Shown here: positions 25,396 to 33,345 of the stretch, one piece after another
Layout of the letters: every line of letters begins with the position of its first letter
Numbering within the stretch: position 1 is the first letter of the stretch
Origin: Bacillota bacterium
GTDB lineage: Bacteria; Bacillota; Clostridia; Oscillospirales; Acutalibacteraceae
DNA: 64,000 bases
Direction of reading: 5' to 3'
Assembly: GCA_023412715.1 (NCBI GenBank)
Contig: JAEZCC010000025.1
Location: 62,001-126,000, forward strand
Program-made: the position numbers and the translations under genes
The notes under the pieces: model-generated
Told to the model about the DNA's origin: nothing
What the model saw: the letters and a program-made list of their open reading frames with translations, nothing else
The model's database searches: none

Positions 25396-26172
25396 TCAGG
25401 TGACGGTGAAGCCGCCGTCCACGGCGATGAACTGGCCCGTCGTATAGCTGCACGCGTCGGAGGAGAAGAACAGCACCGGGCCGTTCAGCTCCCCTTTCGC
25501 GCCGGCGCGGGAGGCCGGGCACAGCGAATTGTACATCTGCATGAACGCCGCGTGCTTAAAGAGCGTTCCCTCGGTCATTTCCGTTTCGAACAGGCCGGGG
25601 CCGAGCGCGTTGACCGTGATGCCGTACTGCGCGTAAGAAGCAGCCATGCCTTTCGTGAGGCCCAGGACGGCCGCCTTCGACGCGTTGTACACATGGCGCC
25701 ACAGCGCTTCCGGCTTGTCGGCGACAACCGCGTTGACAGAGGCAATGTTGACGATCCTTCCGTACCTGCGTTCCTTCATCTGCGGGACGATGTATTTGCA
25801 CATGAAGAAAATCCCCTTGACATTGGTGTCCATCGCTTTGTCCCACTGCTCTTCGGTCATGTTTTCCACCGAACCTCCGAACGCCACGCCCGCGTCGTTC
25901 AGCAGGATGTCAATTTTGCCGAACTTCTCCAACACGGCGGCCACGGCGGTCTTGACGCTCTCTTCGCTGGAGACGTCGCACTGCACGGCAATGGCATCGC
26001 GGCCTGCCGCGCTGATTTTTTCCACCAGGCTGTCAAGCTTTTCTTTTCTCCGCGCCAGCAATGCCACGCTCGCGCCCTGCCCGGCGTACGCCGCTGCCGC
26101 GTCCGCGCCAAGCCCGCTGGAAGCGCCGGTGACCACGGCGACTTTTCCGGTAAGATCAAACAGATTTGACAT
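25396..26172 (-). CDS. Short-chain dehydrogenase/reductase
   Basis: A 258-aa classical SDR with the NAD(P)-binding TGASSGLG loop near residue 15, the NDAG motif, catalytic Ser in IVNIASVNA, and the YNASK catalytic Tyr-Lys pair. The C-terminus SYTTGQFIAVDGGFT is typical. Closest by eye to gluconate 5-dehydrogenase or 3-oxoacyl-ACP reductase-like SDRs; substrate unknown. The Arg after the cofactor loop (ARRKEK) suggests NADPH. Monocistronic. Confidence 0.82.
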   Translation of the reverse strand: MSNLFDLTGKVAVVTGASSGLGADAAAAYAGQGASVALLARRKEKLDSLVEKISAAGRDAIAVQCDVSSEESVKTAVAAVLEKFGKIDILLNDAGVAFGGSVENMTEEQWDKAMDTNVKGIFFMCKYIVPQMKERRYGRIVNIASVNAVVADKPEALWRHVYNASKAAVLGLTKGMAASYAQYGITVNALGPGLFETEMTEGTLFKHAAFMQMYNSLCPASRAGAKGELNGPVLFFSSDACSYTTGQFIAVDGGFTVT

Positions 26173-26291
26173 GATTGGTCCCCCTTTTCTTTATTCGTTT
26201 GTTAATTTACTAACGCATAAATGATACCATATGCCCAGCTTTTTGGCAATCCCGATTTCGTCCACCAGCCGGCATTCTTCCCCAAACGCGC

Positions 26292-26330
26292 AAAAAAATT
26301 CCCGGCGGGGCCGGAGGCCTTTTCCGGGAG
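26292..26330 (-). terminator. Second terminator of the sugar-nucleotide operon
   Basis: On the minus strand CTCCCGG pairs with CCGGGAA around a GC-rich loop, and seven T follow. Confidence 0.7.
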
Positions 26331-26342
26331 GATTCTTATCGC

Positions 26343-26379
26343 AAAAAATTCCCGCGCAGCCGCAGAAGCCGCACGGGAA
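26343..26379 (-). terminator. First terminator of the sugar-nucleotide operon
   Basis: TTCCCG and CGGGAA frame a 17-nt insert that can itself partly pair, followed by six T on the minus strand. It lies 12 bp after the glycosyltransferase stop. Confidence 0.7.
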
Positions 26380-26390
26380 CCGGCGATAAT

Positions 26391-27638
26391 CTATTTTTGC
26401 CGCCCGGGCATGGAAAACACCTTCAGGAATTTTTCGGCCAGAACGTCGTACTCGTTGTGCGAAAGGATATACAGCTTCCCTTTTTCGCCCATATCCTGCC
26501 GTTCCTGTTCCGTCATGCCGGACAGCTTCAGAACCGCCTGCGCGATGGCGCCGCTGTCCTCCGGCGGGACGGAGACGCCGCACTCCGCCTCCGCGACCAT
26601 GTCGTTCGGCGCGTCGATGGCGAAGATGACCGGCTTGGCCGCCATCATGTAATCCATCAGCTTGTTCGGGCTGACCCCGAAGCGGAACAGCGGCTGACGC
26701 TGGAGGCCGACGTAAAGCGCGTCGAACTGGTCGAGCAGCTCGGGCACGCGGTCGCGCTTGACCGGCGGCAGGAATTCCACATTGTCGTCAAGGCCCATGT
26801 TATGCGCCTTCCGGATCAGGCGTTCGCGTTCCGGCCCGGGGCCGACGGCAATCAGCTTGATCTTTTGGCCGCGCAGCTTTTCCCCGGCCTCCACATAGCT
26901 GTCGAGCGCGTTGGCGATGCCGTGCGCGCCCGTGTATCCTACGAGGAACCATCCGTCGTCGTGGTACTGCTTCAGCTTTTCGCGGTAGACCTGCGGGTAA
27001 TGGAACGGCTCTTCCCACTCGCTGCGCTCGATGCCGTTCGGGATATAGACGAATTTTTCGGGTGCCATGCCGTGCTCCACCATGTGCTGCTGAGCGTTCG
27101 GCAGCAGCGACACGACGTAGTCGCAGTGTTTGTAGCAGTAATTCTCGGCAGCCTGCATCAGCCGGATATACGGGTGCTTCGGGCTCATGCCGCCCAGCTC
27201 GATGGGACTGAGGGGCCACAGGTCGTGTACCTCGTAGATGAGCATGGCGCCGTATTTGCGGGCGATATGACGCGCCGGGTAGACGTCGAGCGGATACGTC
27301 GAAGAGGCAATGACCGCGTCGGGCCTGCCTGTCTCGACAATCTGCTTTCGGTACCGGTACAGCCCGCACAGGAACGACAGCATGTTTTTGATGCGCCCCA
27401 GGTTGTTGCCCTGGTACTCGTTGCCGGCAATCCAGAAATAGCGCACGCCGTCTATGACCTGGGCCATATGCTTTTGCCCGGCAAGGTCCGGGTTGTTGGT
27501 GCGCAGGTGCGAATAAGAGCTTGCGGCGATGGTCACGCCGTGCCCCTTCGCCGCCCAGCGCTTTGCGAGGTAATACGGCCGGAATTCCATTCCGTGCCGG
27601 GGCGAACCCGCATAATGGTTGATATAGAGGATATTCAT
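26391..27638 (-). CDS. Glycosyltransferase family 4 protein, WbuB-like
   Basis: A 415-aa GT-B fold glycosyltransferase. The N-terminus MNILYINHYAGSPRHGMEFR and the acceptor-side FRPYYLAKRWAAKGH are WbuB-like. The donor site has YIPNGIE and a C-terminal NKLMDYMMAAKPVIFAID segment with the Glu-x7-Glu region degraded (AEAECGVSVPPEDSGAI). It would transfer an amino sugar, possibly the product of the neighbouring genes, to a lipid-linked acceptor. It is 7 bp after the 2-epimerase gene. Acceptor and sugar are inferred. Confidence 0.82.
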   Translation of the reverse strand: MNILYINHYAGSPRHGMEFRPYYLAKRWAAKGHGVTIAASSYSHLRTNNPDLAGQKHMAQVIDGVRYFWIAGNEYQGNNLGRIKNMLSFLCGLYRYRKQIVETGRPDAVIASSTYPLDVYPARHIARKYGAMLIYEVHDLWPLSPIELGGMSPKHPYIRLMQAAENYCYKHCDYVVSLLPNAQQHMVEHGMAPEKFVYIPNGIERSEWEEPFHYPQVYREKLKQYHDDGWFLVGYTGAHGIANALDSYVEAGEKLRGQKIKLIAVGPGPERERLIRKAHNMGLDDNVEFLPPVKRDRVPELLDQFDALYVGLQRQPLFRFGVSPNKLMDYMMAAKPVIFAIDAPNDMVAEAECGVSVPPEDSGAIAQAVLKLSGMTEQERQDMGEKGKLYILSHNEYDVLAEKFLKVFSMPGRQK

Positions 27639-27645
27639 CTCATAC

Positions 27646-28728
27646 TCACACCCCGTATTGGGAAAGCATGGAGGCGATGCGCTCGGAGGCATGCCCGTCG
27701 CCGAACGGCGCCTCGAGCCTCGCCGCCGGATCCGGGACGGTGTCCATCGCCTTCCGGTAGATATCTTCCGTCTCAAGGCTTGCCAGCACGTTCCAACCGC
27801 CCGCAAGCGTCTCGACCCATTCGGTCTCGCGGCGGAGCGTGACGCACGGGACTTCCATGAACCATGCCTCTTTCTGCAGCCCGCCGGAATCCGTCAGCAC
27901 CTGGCAGGCGCCGTGCGTCAGCAGCAGCATCTCAAGGTAGCCGACCGGCGAAATCAGGCGGATGTTCCGGTAGCCGCGCTTGGCGACGGCCTGCTGCGCC
28001 AGCGGCTTCGTGCGCGGATGGATGGGGATGACGACGGGCTGCGGCAGCTTTTCGAACGCGTCGAAGATGCGCATGATGGCGTCGAGGCCGCCGTCCGTCG
28101 TCTCCGCCCGGTGCAGCGTCGCAAGGCGGTACTTTTTCGGCGCGATGCCGAGCCGGCCGTAAATGGCGGTTTTCTGCGGACTGCCCTCGGCAAGCTTCAG
28201 AAAATGCAGGACCGAGTCCAGCATCACGTCGCCGCAGATGTCCACGCCGCGCGTGATATTCTCTTTGCGCAGGTTTGCGGCCGCCGTCTTCGTCGGGCAG
28301 AACAGCCATGAGGAAATGTGGTCCGTCAGCACGCGGTTCTGCTCTTCCGGCATGCGCATGTTGTAAGAGCGCAGCCCCGCCTCGACGTGCGCCACGGGAA
28401 TGTGCAGCTTCGACGCGGCGAGCGCGCCCGCCAGCGTGGAGTTGGTGTCGCCGTAGACAAGCAGGATGTCCGGCTTCTCGTCGAAGATCACGTTCTCTAT
28501 CTTCATCAGCATCTCGCCGGTCTGTTTGCCGTGCGTGCCGGAGCCGACGCCGAGGTTGTAGGCCGGCTTCGGGATGCCCAGCTCCTCGAAAAACACGGCC
28601 GACATGTTCCGGTCGTAGTGCTGGCCGGTGTGGACGATGACCTCGCTGCACACGGGCGCGAGCGCCCGCGACACGACGGAGGCCTTGATGAACTGCGGCC
28701 TCGCGCCGACCACCGTAAGCAGTTTCAT
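27646..28728 (-). CDS. Non-hydrolysing UDP-GlcNAc 2-epimerase family protein (WecB/WbpI)
   Basis: A 360-aa GT-B-like epimerase. Motifs include GARPQFIKASVVSRAL at residues 8-23, VHTGQHYD, the substrate loop HVEAGLRSYNMRMPEEQNR and TDSGGLQKEA. WecB acts on UDP-GlcNAc; WbpI acts on UDP-2,3-diacetamido-glucuronate. Because all four preceding enzymes of the Wbp route are adjacent, I favour the WbpI role, but sequence alone does not separate them. 4 bp after the oxidoreductase gene. Confidence 0.85.
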   Translation of the reverse strand: MKLLTVVGARPQFIKASVVSRALAPVCSEVIVHTGQHYDRNMSAVFFEELGIPKPAYNLGVGSGTHGKQTGEMLMKIENVIFDEKPDILLVYGDTNSTLAGALAASKLHIPVAHVEAGLRSYNMRMPEEQNRVLTDHISSWLFCPTKTAAANLRKENITRGVDICGDVMLDSVLHFLKLAEGSPQKTAIYGRLGIAPKKYRLATLHRAETTDGGLDAIMRIFDAFEKLPQPVVIPIHPRTKPLAQQAVAKRGYRNIRLISPVGYLEMLLLTHGACQVLTDSGGLQKEAWFMEVPCVTLRRETEWVETLAGGWNVLASLETEDIYRKAMDTVPDPAARLEAPFGDGHASERIASMLSQYGV

Positions 28729-28732
28729 TTGC

Positions 28733-29851
28733 TCACCCGACCTTTACGTCGCCGTGGGTCATGTCCAGCGTGGAAAATTTGAGCCCGTCGAACTTGACCG
28801 GCAGGCCGGTCTTCTGGGACTTGTAGGCCGCGAGGATGATTTTCATGGCCTTGATGCCCTCGTACCCGCTCACAAGCGGCTGCGTGCGCGTGTCGACGGC
28901 CGTGAGAAAATTACGGTACAGCGCGTTGTGCCCGCTGCCGTACACGTCGCGCGGATCGGTGCCGGAGAGCTTCTCGACCTCCGCGTCCTGCGGGGCGGGC
29001 GACGCGAAGTTCCAGGTTTCCACGCGGTTGACGGCCAGGCCGCCGATGACGGCGGTCCCGGTCTCGCCGGAAACGGAGAGCGTCTCTTCAAGGTTTTTCG
29101 GGTAGACGCAGGCCGTGCCCTCGACGATGCCGACGGCGCCGTTCTTGAAGCGGACAAGCACCGCGCCGAAATCCTCGGCCTCGATGTCGCGCAGGTAATT
29201 GCCGGTCATGGCCATCACGGTGTCCGGCTCGCCGCCGAGGCTCCACTGCAGCAGGTCGATGCCGTGGATGCACTGGTTCATCAGCGTGCCGCCGTCCTGC
29301 GCCCAGGTGCCGCGCCAGGGCGCCTGCTCGTAGTACGGCATGGTGCGGTTCCACAGGATGCGCGCGGTGCCGCTCACGAGCTTGCCGAACCGACCGTCCG
29401 CCAGCGCCTTGTGCAGCTGCCAGACGGGGGCGTTGAAGCGGTTCTGGTGGCAGATGCCGAGCGTGACGCCGTGCTGCTCCGCCTCGCGGATCATCTGCTC
29501 CGCGTCGTCCGTCGAAAGGGCCATCGGCTTCTCCACCAGCGTATGTTTGCCGGCGCGGATGCAGTCGAGCGCAATCCTCGCGTGGAAGCCGCTCTCCGTG
29601 GCAATCGCGCAGCAGTCGATCTGCTCCTTTTCGAGCATCGTGCGGTAATCCGCGTAGACGGCGGGCTTTTTACCCGTCGCCTCGAAATAATCGGCCGCCT
29701 TTTTCTCCGCGCGCTCGGTCACGGGGTCGCAGACCGCGGCCAGCGCCATGATGTCCTGGTCCGCAATGGCGGCGGCAATGTGGTTTTTGGAAATACGGCC
29801 GCAGCCGATCAGCGCAAAACGGTACTGTTTCATCTTAAAATCACCTGTCAT
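28733..29851 (-). CDS. Gfo/Idh/MocA oxidoreductase, WbpB/WlbA-like
   Basis: A 372-aa NAD-dependent dehydrogenase. The Rossmann N-terminus is FALIGCGRISKNHI, then EKPMALS with the catalytic Lys, then NQCIHGIDLLQW with the catalytic His. WbpB/WlbA proteins oxidise C3 of UDP-GlcNAc-uronate before transamination. It is about 50 residues longer than typical WbpB at the C-terminus. Its place next to WbpA-, WbpE-, WbpD- and WbpI-like genes supports the role. Confidence 0.78.
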   Translation of the reverse strand: MTGDFKMKQYRFALIGCGRISKNHIAAAIADQDIMALAAVCDPVTERAEKKAADYFEATGKKPAVYADYRTMLEKEQIDCCAIATESGFHARIALDCIRAGKHTLVEKPMALSTDDAEQMIREAEQHGVTLGICHQNRFNAPVWQLHKALADGRFGKLVSGTARILWNRTMPYYEQAPWRGTWAQDGGTLMNQCIHGIDLLQWSLGGEPDTVMAMTGNYLRDIEAEDFGAVLVRFKNGAVGIVEGTACVYPKNLEETLSVSGETGTAVIGGLAVNRVETWNFASPAPQDAEVEKLSGTDPRDVYGSGHNALYRNFLTAVDTRTQPLVSGYEGIKAMKIILAAYKSQKTGLPVKFDGLKFSTLDMTHGDVKVG

Positions 29852-29884
29852 TCATTAATAGCAGCGTGACGCTGCAGCCAATCT

Positions 29885-29947
29885 CTCCTGCCGGGGCTTT
29901 TGGCGGAGCCAGTTTCAAGGAAAACTCCCGGCTGTTAATCCGGGAGT
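29885..29947 (-). repeat. Hairpin element, possible distant copy of the dispersed repeat
   Basis: On the plus strand it has GGCGGAGCCAGTTT, then AAAACTCCCGG, recalling the AGTTT...AACTCCCG end of copy A. It overlaps a terminator-like hairpin. Relation to the repeat is uncertain. Confidence 0.3.
29919..29947 (-). terminator. Weak terminator between sugar-nucleotide genes
   Basis: ACTCCCGG pairs with CCGGGAGT; TTTTCC follows on the minus strand. It lies about 80 bp after the dehydrogenase stop and may only reduce expression of the genes that follow. A second hairpin GTCCCGCC...GGCGGAC lies at about 29960-29985. Confidence 0.5.
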
Positions 29948-30027
29948 GTTTCCAAACCGTCCCGCCTGAAAGGGCGGACATTTTCATCCAAACCGAACGG
30001 CGGGCCGTGCATGCAGGCTCAGCCCGC

Positions 30028-31347
30028 TCACAGCAATTCGACGTTCGAACGGTCCTTTACGTCCTTCATGGCGTTGCGCGTATCGAAAACTTCTTTCGAC
30101 AGCTTCTGGATTTTATCGTAGTCGAAGCACGAGTGCGCCGTGCAGATGACGACGATGTCCGCTTCGCGCAGCATGTCGTCCGTCAGCTCTTTCGCGCCGG
30201 TGTGGATTCTGCCCTTGTGCTTGTACTCCGGGATATACGGGTCGTAATAGGTCGTGTCGGCCCCGTCCTTGAGAAGCAGGTCGATGACGTTGAGCGCCGG
30301 GCTTTCGCGGTAGTCGTCGATGTCCGCCTTGTAGGCCGCGCCCAGGACCAGTACCTTGGAGCCGTTGAGCGACTTTTTGTCGCGGTTTAAGACCGCCATG
30401 GCGCGCTGGACCACATACTCCGGCATGCCGGTGTTGATTTCGCCCGAAGTCTCAATCAGGCGGGTGTGGTAGTCGAACTCCCTGGCCTTCCACGCAAGGT
30501 AGAACGGGTCGAGCGGGATGCAGTGCCCGCCGAGGCCCGGGCCGGGGTAAAACGCCTGGAAGCCGTACGGCTTCGTCTTGGCGGCCTCGATGACCTCCCA
30601 GACGTTGATGCCCATGCGGTGGCAGATGATGGCCATCTCGTTCGCCAGGCCGATGTTGATGTTGCGGTAGGTGTTTTCAAGCAGCTTCTCCATCTCCGCG
30701 ACGGCGGGGGACGAAACCTCGTACACGCCGCCCGCCAGCACGCTGCGGTACAGGGCCGCCGCGACCTCGGTCGACTCCGGCCCCACGCCGCCGACGACTT
30801 TCGGGGTATTCTTCGTTTTGTACTGCTTGTTGCCCGGGTCCACGCGCTCCGGCGAGAACGCCAAGTAAAAATCTTCGCAGCATTTCAGCCCGCCGGATTC
30901 GAGGATCGGCTTGAGCAGCTCTTCCGTCGTTCCGGGGTAGGTCGTGGATTCCAGGATGACGACCATGCCGCGGTGGGCGTATTTCGCCACGGATTCCGTG
31001 GATCCCTTCACGTAGCTGATGTCCGGCTGCTGGTATTTATCGAGCGGCGTGGGCACGCAGATTGCGACGGCGTCCACGTCCTTGATGAACGAAAAGTCCG
31101 ACGTCGCCGAAAGCTTTCCGCTTTCCACCATGATTTTGAGCGTGTCGCCCACAATGTCGCCGATGTAGTTGTGGCCCGCGTTGACGGACTGCACCTTTTG
31201 GGCCTGCACGTCGAAGCCGATGGTCCGGAAGCCCGCCTTCGCAAATTCCACCGCGAGAGGCAGCCCCACGTAGCCGAGCCCTACGATGCCGACGACTGCG
31301 GAATGATCCCTGATTTTTTCAAGAAGCTCCGATTTGACATTCGACAT
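30028..31347 (-). CDS. UDP-N-acetyl-D-glucosamine 6-dehydrogenase (WbpA-like)
   Basis: A 439-aa UDP-sugar dehydrogenase that oxidises C6 twice with NAD to give the uronate. The N-terminal Rossmann motif is GLGYVGLPLAVEFAKAGF, the catalytic Cys lies in GPGLGGHCIPLDPFYL, and the C-terminal UDP-binding domain includes VLGAAYKADIDDYRESPAL. The pattern matches WbpA/TviB-type enzymes acting on UDP-GlcNAc or UDP-ManNAc. The ATG chosen has GAGGG upstream; a GTG seven codons earlier is possible. Confidence 0.87.
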   Translation of the reverse strand: MSNVKSELLEKIRDHSAVVGIVGLGYVGLPLAVEFAKAGFRTIGFDVQAQKVQSVNAGHNYIGDIVGDTLKIMVESGKLSATSDFSFIKDVDAVAICVPTPLDKYQQPDISYVKGSTESVAKYAHRGMVVILESTTYPGTTEELLKPILESGGLKCCEDFYLAFSPERVDPGNKQYKTKNTPKVVGGVGPESTEVAAALYRSVLAGGVYEVSSPAVAEMEKLLENTYRNINIGLANEMAIICHRMGINVWEVIEAAKTKPYGFQAFYPGPGLGGHCIPLDPFYLAWKAREFDYHTRLIETSGEINTGMPEYVVQRAMAVLNRDKKSLNGSKVLVLGAAYKADIDDYRESPALNVIDLLLKDGADTTYYDPYIPEYKHKGRIHTGAKELTDDMLREADIVVICTAHSCFDYDKIQKLSKEVFDTRNAMKDVKDRSNVELL

Positions 31348-31364
31348 ATTTTTCCCTCGTCTTT

Positions 31365-32492
31365 TCACATTTTTTTAAGGACCGAACAGATGGAATCAAT
31401 CTCTTCGCCCGTGATGTATCCGTGCATGGGCAGGCTGAACACCGTGCCGCACAGCTTTTCCGCAACGGGCAGGTCACCTTCCCGGTACCCCAGCGGCGCG
31501 TAGACCTTCTGCAGGTGCAGCGGCGTCGGGTAATAAATCATGGAGGGCACGCCCTCGGCCCTGAGGACCGCCATCGCCGCCGCGCGCTCTTCCGGGCTTT
31601 TCGCCTTGAGCGTGTAATAGCCGAAGCTGCTGCGGAACCCCTCGCGCTCGACCGGCGTTTCGAACCGGCCGCCCAGCTTTTCCGCGTAACGCGCGGCCAC
31701 ACGGCGGCGGTGTTCGTTCTCCGTATCGAACGCAGCCAGCTTCGGCAAAAGGATGGCGGCCTGCAGCGTGTCGAGCCGGGCGTTCAGCCCGAGCCGCACA
31801 TTTTCGTATTTCATCGCGCCTTTGCCGTGCACACGGATGGACTGCAGCAGATGGAACAGCTCTTCGTCGTCGGTGAAGACGGCGCCGCCGTCGCCGTAGC
31901 AGCCCAGCGCCTTGGCCGGGAAAAAGCTCGTGGCCGAAGCGTTCCCGAACGAGCACGCCTTTCTGCCGTTGATTTCGCCGCCGAAGCCCTGCGCGGCGTC
32001 TTCCAGCAGGAACAGGCCGTATTTTTCGCAGATTTTTTCAATCCGCGGAAAATCCGCCGGGTGCCCGAACAGATCGACCGCCACGACCGCTTTCGGTTTC
32101 AGTTTTCCCTCTTGCAGCGTCTTTTTGATCTGCCGTTCCAGCGACGCGGGGTCAAGGTTGAAAATATCGGCCTCCGAATCGCAGAAGACCGGCGTCGCCC
32201 CGGTCAGGCTGACGACCTCCGCCGAGGCGAAAAAAGTGAAGGCCGGCACGAACACGGCGTCGCCCTTCGTGAACCCCTTCGCCATCAGCGGCATCAGAAG
32301 CGCGTCGGTGCCGTTGTCCGTCGCGACGCAGTATTTTCTGCCGGTATATTCGCAGAGCTTCGCTTCCAGCTCTTCGACCTGCGGGCCCGAGATAAAGTGA
32401 CAGTCTTCGATGACGGCCGCAATCCCCGCGTCAATTTCATCTTTTAAATGGCGGTACTGCGCGCCGAGGTCGTTGAACGCTATTTTCTGCAT
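31365..32492 (-). CDS. DegT/DnrJ/EryC1/StrS aminotransferase (WbpE-like)
   Basis: A 375-aa PLP enzyme. The N-terminus MQKIAFNDLGAQYRHLKDEI is typical of WbpE/WlbC, the cofactor Lys lies in SFFPAKALGCYGDGGA, and EDAAQGFGGE follows the family pattern. WbpE transaminates the 3-keto uronate to the 3-amino sugar using glutamate. It overlaps the 3' end of the acetyltransferase gene by 13 bp. Confidence 0.87.
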   Translation of the reverse strand: MQKIAFNDLGAQYRHLKDEIDAGIAAVIEDCHFISGPQVEELEAKLCEYTGRKYCVATDNGTDALLMPLMAKGFTKGDAVFVPAFTFFASAEVVSLTGATPVFCDSEADIFNLDPASLERQIKKTLQEGKLKPKAVVAVDLFGHPADFPRIEKICEKYGLFLLEDAAQGFGGEINGRKACSFGNASATSFFPAKALGCYGDGGAVFTDDEELFHLLQSIRVHGKGAMKYENVRLGLNARLDTLQAAILLPKLAAFDTENEHRRRVAARYAEKLGGRFETPVEREGFRSSFGYYTLKAKSPEERAAAMAVLRAEGVPSMIYYPTPLHLQKVYAPLGYREGDLPVAEKLCGTVFSLPMHGYITGEEIDSICSVLKKM

Positions 32493-33073
32493 GATTCCGT
32501 TTCCTCCTTCAGGCCGTTCTCCCCGCGGACGTAATGCCTGCCGCATTTGGGGCAGACAAGGTCGTCGCCCAGCTTGGCGCCGCACTCGCAGGCCCAGCCG
32601 CGGACGCGGGCGGGGTTGCCCATGACGATGGCGTGGTCCGGCACGTCTTTGGTCACGACGCTGCCCGCGGCGACGAACGCGTTCCTGCCGATGCGGTGGC
32701 CGCAGACCACCGTCGCGTTTGCACCGATGCTGGCCCCCTCGCCCACGGGCGTAGGGGCGTAAAATTCAGAGCCGCGCTGCGGGTACTTGCAGCGCGGGCG
32801 CTGCACGTTCGTAAAGACCATCGAGGGCCCGCAGAACACATAATCGCCCAGCTCGACGCCCTCATAGACGGAGACGTTGTTCTGTATCTTGCAGTTCTTC
32901 CCAATGGAAACGCCCGGCGCGACGAAGACGTTCTGCCCGAGAGTGCAGTTCCCGCCGATCCGGCTGCCGGAACTGATATGGCAGAAATGCCAGATTTTCG
33001 TGCCGTCGCCGATCTGCGCTCCCCCGTCGACGCACGCGCTCGGATGCACATAATAACCCTGAGGTTTGTCCAC
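32480..33073 (-). CDS. Left-handed beta-helix N-acetyltransferase (WbpD-like) with a zinc-ribbon tail
   Basis: A 197-aa trimeric hexapeptide-repeat acetyltransferase. Repeats run from HPSACVDGGAQIGDGTKI through IGRNAFVAAGSVVTKDVPDH. WbpD acetylates the 3-amino group of UDP-GlcNAc3NA. A C-terminal segment with C-x-C and CPKC motifs, then a charged tail, looks like a small zinc ribbon. The start is GTG with GGTGG 7 nt upstream; an ATG further upstream would add 31 residues that overlap the promoter. First gene of the operon. Confidence 0.82.
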   Translation of the reverse strand: MDKPQGYYVHPSACVDGGAQIGDGTKIWHFCHISSGSRIGGNCTLGQNVFVAPGVSIGKNCKIQNNVSVYEGVELGDYVFCGPSMVFTNVQRPRCKYPQRGSEFYAPTPVGEGASIGANATVVCGHRIGRNAFVAAGSVVTKDVPDHAIVMGNPARVRGWACECGAKLGDDLVCPKCGRHYVRGENGLKEETESCRK

Positions 33074-33137
33074 AGCACAGCCACCGTTTCTTCTTATTTT
33101 TTCGGAAAATTCCGCATACTTCCCGTTTAACCTGTAT

Positions 33138-33166
33138 ATTATATCCCAAAAGAAAAGCATAGTCAA
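33138..33166 (-). promoter_or_regulatory. Promoter of the sugar-nucleotide operon
   Basis: Minus-strand TTGACT and TATAAT with a 17-bp spacer, about 65 bp before the acetyltransferase start. Confidence 0.8.
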
Positions 33167-33195
33167 TCGGCAATGGGCGAATCGGTTTCTTTTCG

Positions 33196-33224
33196 TTGAC
33201 TTTGCAAAGAAAAGGCGCTATCAT
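33196..33224 (+). promoter_or_regulatory. Promoter of the divergent aminotransferase gene
   Basis: TTGACT and TATCAT with a 17-bp spacer. Its -35 faces the opposing -35 across 29 bp. The predicted 5' leader is about 115 nt. Confidence 0.75.
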
Positions 33225-33345
33225 ATTTTTCGTCGGGAAAGCTGAAATAACCGCATTTTTCCAAGCAGGACCGAAAAAACATTCCGAAGGCGGGCGCCGT
33301 GGAAAACCGCGCCCCCCGGATGAAGGAAAATGGAAAGGATCTGCC

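Noticed and set aside
33225..33345. Riboswitch in the 115-nt leader of the PseC-like gene
   Set aside because: Only a short GC-rich hairpin is visible near 33285-33315. There is no terminator or known aptamer pattern.
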